NCBI GenBank assembly: GCA_943356395.1
Contig: CALRFC010000013.1
Span: forward strand, 1-15,048
DNA: 15,048 nucleotides
Reading direction: 5' to 3'
Origin: Candidatus Nomurabacteria bacterium
GTDB taxonomy: Bacteria; Patescibacteriota; Minisyncoccia; Phycocordibacterales; UBA9973
Positions 12,119 through 15,048 of this stretch are shown here, piece after piece. Every line of letters begins with the position of its first letter. The stretch's first letter is position 1. The position numbers and the translations under genes were made by a program. The notes under the pieces are model-generated. The model was given only the letters and a program-made list of their open reading frames with translations, did no database searches and was not told the DNA's origin.

Positions 12119-12474
12119 TGGCACAAGGGATGGTTTCAGCCGCAGCATGGGCACTCTCTGGACCGCTTTTGTTGTCGGGATTAATCGAAGGCATTTTTAA
12201 CTTTCACGCGCTTTTGGGCGGATTGCTTCTTGTTTCAATATGCATATATGCTCCATTGCAGTATTTCATAATTTTGCATAGATATAGAGAAATTATGGAG
12301 CGAACAGCAGGCGAAAGCTCGCGAAAGATGACTGCGCTAGAGCTTATCTCTATACCGGCACTGTCCTTTTTCGTTATCATAGTATCGAGCATCCCTCCGT
12401 ATTTTTCCATTTTTATGGAAATGAAGAAGAATATCTTTGGTGGAACGCTCAAAAAACCGAAAACCGAAAGTTGA
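12118..12474 (+). CDS. Membrane helices, probably the C-terminal domain of the glycosyltransferase
   Basis: From the ATG at 12118 there are 118 residues with about three hydrophobic segments (near 6-18, 27-50 and 73-97), a basic loop RYREIMERTAGESSRK, and a basic tail. The ATG overlaps the preceding stop (TAATG, 12116-12120). The frame is open further upstream and reads KKFSTKKQRFKAGII just before the ATG, a natural-looking basic loop before a helix. Together with the slippery run at 12070-12079 this suggests that the segment is the C-terminal membrane domain of the same protein. The alternatives are a separate small membrane protein made by stop-start coupling, or a broken gene. I recognise no independent family. 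It ends 13 nt before the kinase gene. Confidence 0.6.
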   Translation: MAQGMVSAAAWALSGPLLLSGLIEGIFNFHALLGGLLLVSICIYAPLQYFIILHRYREIMERTAGESSRKMTALELISIPALSFFVIIVSSIPPYFSIFMEMKKNIFGGTLKKPKTES

Positions 12475-12487
12475 TTTTATCGTGTAC

Positions 12488-13114
12488 ATGAAAATCACCA
12501 AAATGAATCAAATAATAATCGCGTTTGACGGATCAGTCCGTGCCGGAAAGACAAGTCTGATAGCAAACCTTTCCCGCATATTCGGCGCACCTTCTATTGA
12601 GGAGTATAAAAAATATGCGATGAAAGCCGGCGCGGAGTTTCCGGAATTTCCGCCGAAATCTTACGAAGAAGCACTGCGAGCATCTCAATTTTTTATTGAT
12701 CTAGAGAAGCACAGGTGTGCCGATCTTAAGAAATTCGACGAAAGCAAGATTGTTTTTGTCGATCGCACAAGCTTGAGCTGCGTCGCTTTTGATTATGCGG
12801 CAAATCGTTTTACCGGACTCGATACTCTTGAAGAGGTGCAAGAATTGTGGGAATCCGCGGAAAAAATCGTTCCTGATCTTCTATTCTTTATGGATGTATC
12901 ACAAGCCAATATAAAAAAAAGGATGCGCATAAACAATGACAATTTTCCTCCCCATATATATGACAAAGTATTTACCGATGATTTGAAATTCTTCTTTGAA
13001 AAAGAATGCAGTGAGAACGAATGTGTTGTGCGGATAGATGCGAATCAAAGCAAAGAAGCCGTTGAATCTGATGTGAAGGACGCTATCATTACTTACATGG
13101 CAGAAAATTCTTGA
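12488..13114 (+). CDS. P-loop nucleoside/nucleotide kinase-like protein
   Basis: The protein has 208 residues from the ATG at 12488; a second ATG at 12503 lies close to the domain start. The Walker A motif is FDGSVRAGKTSL (GxxxxGKT) near residues 12-23. The later VFVDRTSLSCVAFDYA matches the DR/ER-type motif of deoxynucleoside and thymidylate kinases, and DLLFFMDVSQANIKKRMRINN matches their Walker B strand and lid region. I infer phosphoryl transfer from ATP to a nucleoside or small nucleotide; the substrate cannot be assigned. Its nearness to the dTMP genes is suggestive but it sits in the AT-rich accessory block, 13 nt behind the glycosyltransferase unit. Its 3' end overlaps the convergent phosphatase by 22 bp. 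The frame runs back to a TTG at 12437, inside the previous gene, which I reject. Confidence 0.7.
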   Translation: MKITKMNQIIIAFDGSVRAGKTSLIANLSRIFGAPSIEEYKKYAMKAGAEFPEFPPKSYEEALRASQFFIDLEKHRCADLKKFDESKIVFVDRTSLSCVAFDYAANRFTGLDTLEEVQELWESAEKIVPDLLFFMDVSQANIKKRMRINNDNFPPHIYDKVFTDDLKFFFEKECSENECVVRIDANQSKEAVESDVKDAIITYMAENS

Positions 13115-13749
13115 TCATCCAAGTGTGAACAATCATTCCAGAGAGAAAGGTGCCAGTCGGTCATCTTTTTCGTCTTCCCGTGGTGTACGATCGTCAGACC
13201 AGTGTTTTTAGTATGAAATTTGTCTACGAACTGATCGCACTCCTGCGCAGTAAGGCCTTTTCCCATCACGACATGCGCAACAATCATTCTCAAAACAAAG
13301 CCATGAGTTACCGCTAAAATATTTTCCTCTTTCATTCCTTCAAACAATGCCATTATCTTCTCAACCCTTGCTTTCAGATCAGGGAATGTTTCTTCGTCAG
13401 AATGGCGGAATGTTGGATCGCAGAAAGAATCAGATATGACCTTCTGTATCTCCAAAGATTTCGGGTCATCTTTTGCAAGATTTGTTTGTTCGCTCGGCCA
13501 CTTACGCTCGACCAGAAGATCCGATTGCACTAACGGCTTCAGAACGGCATCTTTAATTATATCTGCTGTTTCCAGAGCTCTTTCTGCCGTACTTGAAATA
13601 ATGATGTCTATGGGGATCTTTTTGCATCGAGATGCCAAAATATGAGCCTGTTTCAGGCCTTTTTTCGTGAGTCCGACGCTGTCGTCTGTCCATATTTTGC
13701 CGGCATTTTTTTCGGCCTCCGCATGTCGTACAAAATATATCGTTTTCAT
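13093..13749 (-). CDS. Histidine phosphatase family protein (phosphoglycerate mutase-like)
   Basis: The 218-residue protein starts MKTIYFVRHAEAEKN, with the RHxE catalytic histidine motif; the family's other marks are LTKKGLKQA (8-10 residues after the Gly-Leu), ISSTAERALETA (the SxxxRAxxT arginine) and AVTHGFVLRMIVAHV (second histidine). Members remove phosphate through a phosphohistidine intermediate from sugars, nucleotides or proteins; the substrate is not fixed by sequence. The ATG at 13749 is preferred to a TTG at 13767, which lies in the predicted -10 region. It lies downstream of the RelA/SpoT-like gene on the same strand, with a terminator between. Its 3' end overlaps the convergent kinase gene by 22 bp. 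Confidence 0.88.
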   Translation of the reverse strand: MKTIYFVRHAEAEKNAGKIWTDDSVGLTKKGLKQAHILASRCKKIPIDIIISSTAERALETADIIKDAVLKPLVQSDLLVERKWPSEQTNLAKDDPKSLEIQKVISDSFCDPTFRHSDEETFPDLKARVEKIMALFEGMKEENILAVTHGFVLRMIVAHVVMGKGLTAQECDQFVDKFHTKNTGLTIVHHGKTKKMTDWHLSLWNDCSHLDDQEFSAM

Positions 13750-13757
13750 ATAATCGA

Positions 13758-13766
13758 ATCCTAACA
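13758..13766 (-). promoter_or_regulatory. Extended -10 promoter of the phosphatase gene, predicted leaderless
   Basis: On the minus strand TG, one base, then TAGGAT (13763-13758), the same TGTTAGGAT word as before dut. Eight bases separate it from the ATG at 13749. Confidence 0.4.
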
Positions 13767-13782
13767 AGTATCAGACATAAAA

Positions 13783-13811
13783 TAAAGACTCACGATCTTT
13801 TATCGTGAGTC
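13783..13811 (-). terminator. Terminator of the RelA/SpoT-like gene
   Basis: GACTCACGAT (13787-13796) pairs perfectly with ATCGTGAGTC (13802-13811) around a 5-nt loop. On the minus strand it is followed by TTTATTTTA. It overlaps the last codons of the gene. Confidence 0.75.
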
Positions 13812-14299
13812 TCGCCCTGGCAGCAGTAGAGTTTTTTGTGGTAGATTTTGTGATGAGCTTCGTTTATCTCATGGAAGGCATCTGTCGTTATCTGTATTTC
13901 GAACGGCGCATCATTTTTATATGCAACGATACGCAGACACCTGAAGCTTTTTCCTTCAAAACCCGGGTCGTGTAGCGCAAGAGGATTTTTTATAAAATCG
14001 TTCGCGAGATACATATGGAATTCTTTTTGGATCTTCTCGAAAATCAAATACGCATCATCAATTGATCGCACAATGAGACGGATCCCGTATATGTCATGAA
14101 TAGAAAAGATGTCTCGCGTATTTTTTCGTAACATCTTTTTACGCAAGGTTTCCGGATCCTTGATGCGAGAAACGACCTTAACATCGGTCGCGATCGGATT
14201 TACAAGACGGGAAAGCGTGCTTGTCAGCATATCTATGGAAACACCGATTTTCTCTTGGTAAAGAGCAATATTTTCTCTCATGTCCTTTTTTATTTTCAT
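13790..14299 (-). CDS. Small RelA/SpoT-domain protein with altered synthetase motifs
   Basis: The protein has 169 residues from the ATG at 14299 (a TTG at 14326 and an ATG at 14281 are alternatives). The (p)ppGpp synthetase fold can be followed: VVSRIKDPETLRKKM, SIHDIYGIRLIVRSIDDAYLIFEKI (the DxxGxR metal and ATP site), NDFIKNPL (for DYIxxPK), GFEGKSFRCLRIV (for GYQSLHxxV) and FEIQITTDAFHEINEAHHKIYHKK (for VEVQIRT...AExxHxxYK). There is no hydrolase, TGS or ACT domain, so it is a stand-alone small-synthetase form. The GYxSxH and QIRT motifs are altered, so it may be inactive, make another product, or modify another acceptor. AT-rich, in the accessory block. Family good, activity uncertain. 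Confidence 0.75.
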   Translation of the reverse strand: MKIKKDMRENIALYQEKIGVSIDMLTSTLSRLVNPIATDVKVVSRIKDPETLRKKMLRKNTRDIFSIHDIYGIRLIVRSIDDAYLIFEKIQKEFHMYLANDFIKNPLALHDPGFEGKSFRCLRIVAYKNDAPFEIQITTDAFHEINEAHHKIYHKKLYCCQGETHDKRS

Positions 14300-14405
14300 G
14301 ATGCATTTTCCGTGGTTTTTTGTCAAATGTTCGGGCGTAGAGGGTTCCTAATTTCGTTTAACAGAAGACAATCGAGTTTTAATGCTTACTGTGCAGAGGC
14401 GTATT

Positions 14406-14414
14406 TGATATACT
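14406..14414 (+). promoter_or_regulatory. Extended -10 promoter of the small membrane protein, predicted leaderless
   Basis: TG, A, then TATACT (14409-14414), seven bases before the ATG at 14422. No good -35 box is seen. Confidence 0.5.
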
Positions 14415-14421
14415 ACAGAGT

Positions 14422-14736
14422 ATGTTTGAAGGATACGATGTAAAAGCGGTGACGAATGTAGACGCAAAGGTTGCGCGCAAGAAAATGCTCGAGCGCGTTT
14501 CTGTGGTCGTGATTCTTGTTGCCATCATATCCGGTTTCTTGTATTTCGGCGGTTTCCGATTCATCTCATCTTTCATTCACTCGAAGCCGTCCGATGTCGT
14601 TTCCGACGAAGATATCGCGAGATCTATTCGAGAGTTGAATTCAAAAGGCAATGTCCCTGATGTGCAGATTTCCGACGAAGACATCAGCAAGAGCTTGAAA
14701 GAGCTTAATGATTCGAATCCGGTTCCGGAACAATAA
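14422..14736 (+). CDS. Small single-pass membrane protein with a duplicated SDEDI motif
   Basis: The protein has 104 residues. A charged N-terminus (about 1-25) is followed by one hydrophobic helix near 26-44 and then an acidic tail outside or inside the membrane. The tail holds two copies, 23 residues apart, of SDEDIxxSxxELN: SDEDIARSIRELN (61-73) and SDEDISKSLKELN (84-96). I do not recognise the family. The repeated short amphipathic helices suggest a binding tail for a partner protein. It is preceded by a leaderless-type promoter, followed by a bidirectional terminator, and is therefore its own transcript. Codon use is GC-richer than the block before it. Confidence 0.75.
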   Translation: MFEGYDVKAVTNVDAKVARKKMLERVSVVVILVAIISGFLYFGGFRFISSFIHSKPSDVVSDEDIARSIRELNSKGNVPDVQISDEDISKSLKELNDSNPVPEQ

Positions 14737-14748
14737 TATGCATAAGAA

Positions 14749-14774
14749 AATCCCCGAACAGATGTTCGGGGATT
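14749..14774. terminator. Bidirectional terminator
   Basis: AATCCCCGAACA (14749-14760) pairs perfectly with TGTTCGGGGATT (14763-14774). On the minus strand TTTTCTTAT continues after the stem; on the plus strand GATGATTTTTTG follows. It separates two convergent genes. Confidence 0.85.
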
Positions 14775-14786
14775 GATGATTTTTTG

Positions 14787-15048
14787 TCATCTGAAAAATT
14801 TCTGTGTCAGAGCACTGCCGTCGCTCTTTATGAGCGAAATGCAGTAGATGCCCGTCGGCAGTCCGTTCATATCGATCCGGCGCTCGCGCGTGTCGCGGAG
14901 CATCTTGCCGTCGATCGAATAGACTTTTGCCGAGACAATATCGTTGCAGACAATTCTGCCATCCGGCAACAGGCAATCACTCGCGTGTTCTGGAACTTCG
15001 GCTGTACCGAGTGGCTCGCCGTACCAAGCGATATTTTGCACATCGACG
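14787..15048 (-). CDS. C-terminus of a secreted or surface protein with a T9SS-like sorting tail, 5' end missing
   Basis: The frame is open at the window edge, so only the last 86 residues are seen. The end reads AKVYSIDGKMLRDTRERRIDMNGLPTGIYCISLIKSDGSALTQKFFR-like in segments: VYSIDGKML, then RIDMNGLPTGIY, then a short strand, and the basic-aromatic end KFFR. This is the layout of the type A C-terminal sorting domain of type IX secretion cargo (VYdlxGk..., i.d.s.LpxGvY, ...Kf.k). T9SS is a Bacteroidota-type system, so here the domain may only be a related small beta-sandwich used as an attachment or stability module. Two cysteines (DCLLPDGRIVC) flank a turn. The upstream domain, and so the protein's function, is outside the window. 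Confidence 0.55.
   Translation of the reverse strand, partial: VDVQNIAWYGEPLGTAEVPEHASDCLLPDGRIVCNDIVSAKVYSIDGKMLRDTRERRIDMNGLPTGIYCISLIKSDGSALTQKFFR

Noticed and set aside
14701..14736. GATTCGAATCC as a tRNA T-arm
   Set aside because: It is in the coding end of the small membrane protein and no acceptor, D or anticodon arms fit. No tRNA or rRNA was found in the window.
1..15048. Alternative genetic code (UGA = Gly)
   Set aside because: Well-conserved genes such as FKBP, the two-domain dcd and the LOG gene end at TGA at the expected length, and no gene has in-frame TGA.

Overview
The window looks like a piece of a Candidate Phyla Radiation (Patescibacteria, Parcubacteria-like) genome. Points in favour are: very short but complete core proteins (a 59-residue SecE); a secE-nusG-rplK cluster with no rplA after rplK; no recognisable Shine-Dalgarno tract in front of any gene; sigma70-type promoters (TTGACA / TATAAT-like); and small membrane and signalling proteins of the kind common in that group. 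TGA ends many genes, so the ordinary bacterial code is used, not the UGA-glycine code of Gracilibacteria/SR1. The lineage call is inference from gene content; no 16S or marker tree is available here.

Layout. 1-600: 3' part of a LOG-family protein. 652-1080 (minus): a four-helix membrane protein, facing away from a strong promoter at 1209-1236. That promoter drives a membrane-anchored FKBP isomerase and, 3 nt later, a small NaK-like cation channel. 2182-2495: AT-rich intergenic region with a GC-rich hairpin repeat. 2496-3299: membrane-anchored SIMPL-domain protein. 3431-4714: large MYG1/DHH-like protein with its own promoter and terminator. 4715-4996: structured intergenic region. 4997-6356: secE, nusG and rplK. 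6449-11110: a thymidylate-supply block of a two-domain dCTP deaminase, an AT-rich orphan gene, thyA (minus), divergent dut, and glyA. 11123-13114: an AT-rich accessory block of a family 2-type glycosyltransferase, apparently split by a -1 frame change, and a P-loop kinase. 13093-14299 (minus): histidine phosphatase and RelA/SpoT-like protein. 14422-14736: small membrane protein. 14787-15048 (minus): C-terminus of a protein with a sorting-domain-like tail.

How the genes work together. The dCTP deaminase makes dUTP, dUTPase makes dUMP and pyrophosphate, thymidylate synthase makes dTMP, and GlyA supplies the methylene-tetrahydrofolate that ThyA uses. This is a compact dTMP route; no dihydrofolate reductase is visible. 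SecE, NusG and L11 are the usual translocation, transcription and ribosome cluster.

The most unusual structure is not genic. Several intergenic gaps are built from degenerate 7-bp words in tandem (CTAATTT, CTAGGCT/CTAGCGC, AGCTTTC, TAGCTCG), two of them with inverted copies that can fold into long stems. Two gaps also carry related CCCGYCCGAACG...CGGGCGGGC hairpins. Other points of note are a canonical -1 slippery heptamer exactly where the glycosyltransferase loses its membrane domain, a channel filter reading TVGSGT, a perfect palindrome over the -35 box of an orphan gene, and three start codons that sit where transcription should begin (leaderless genes).
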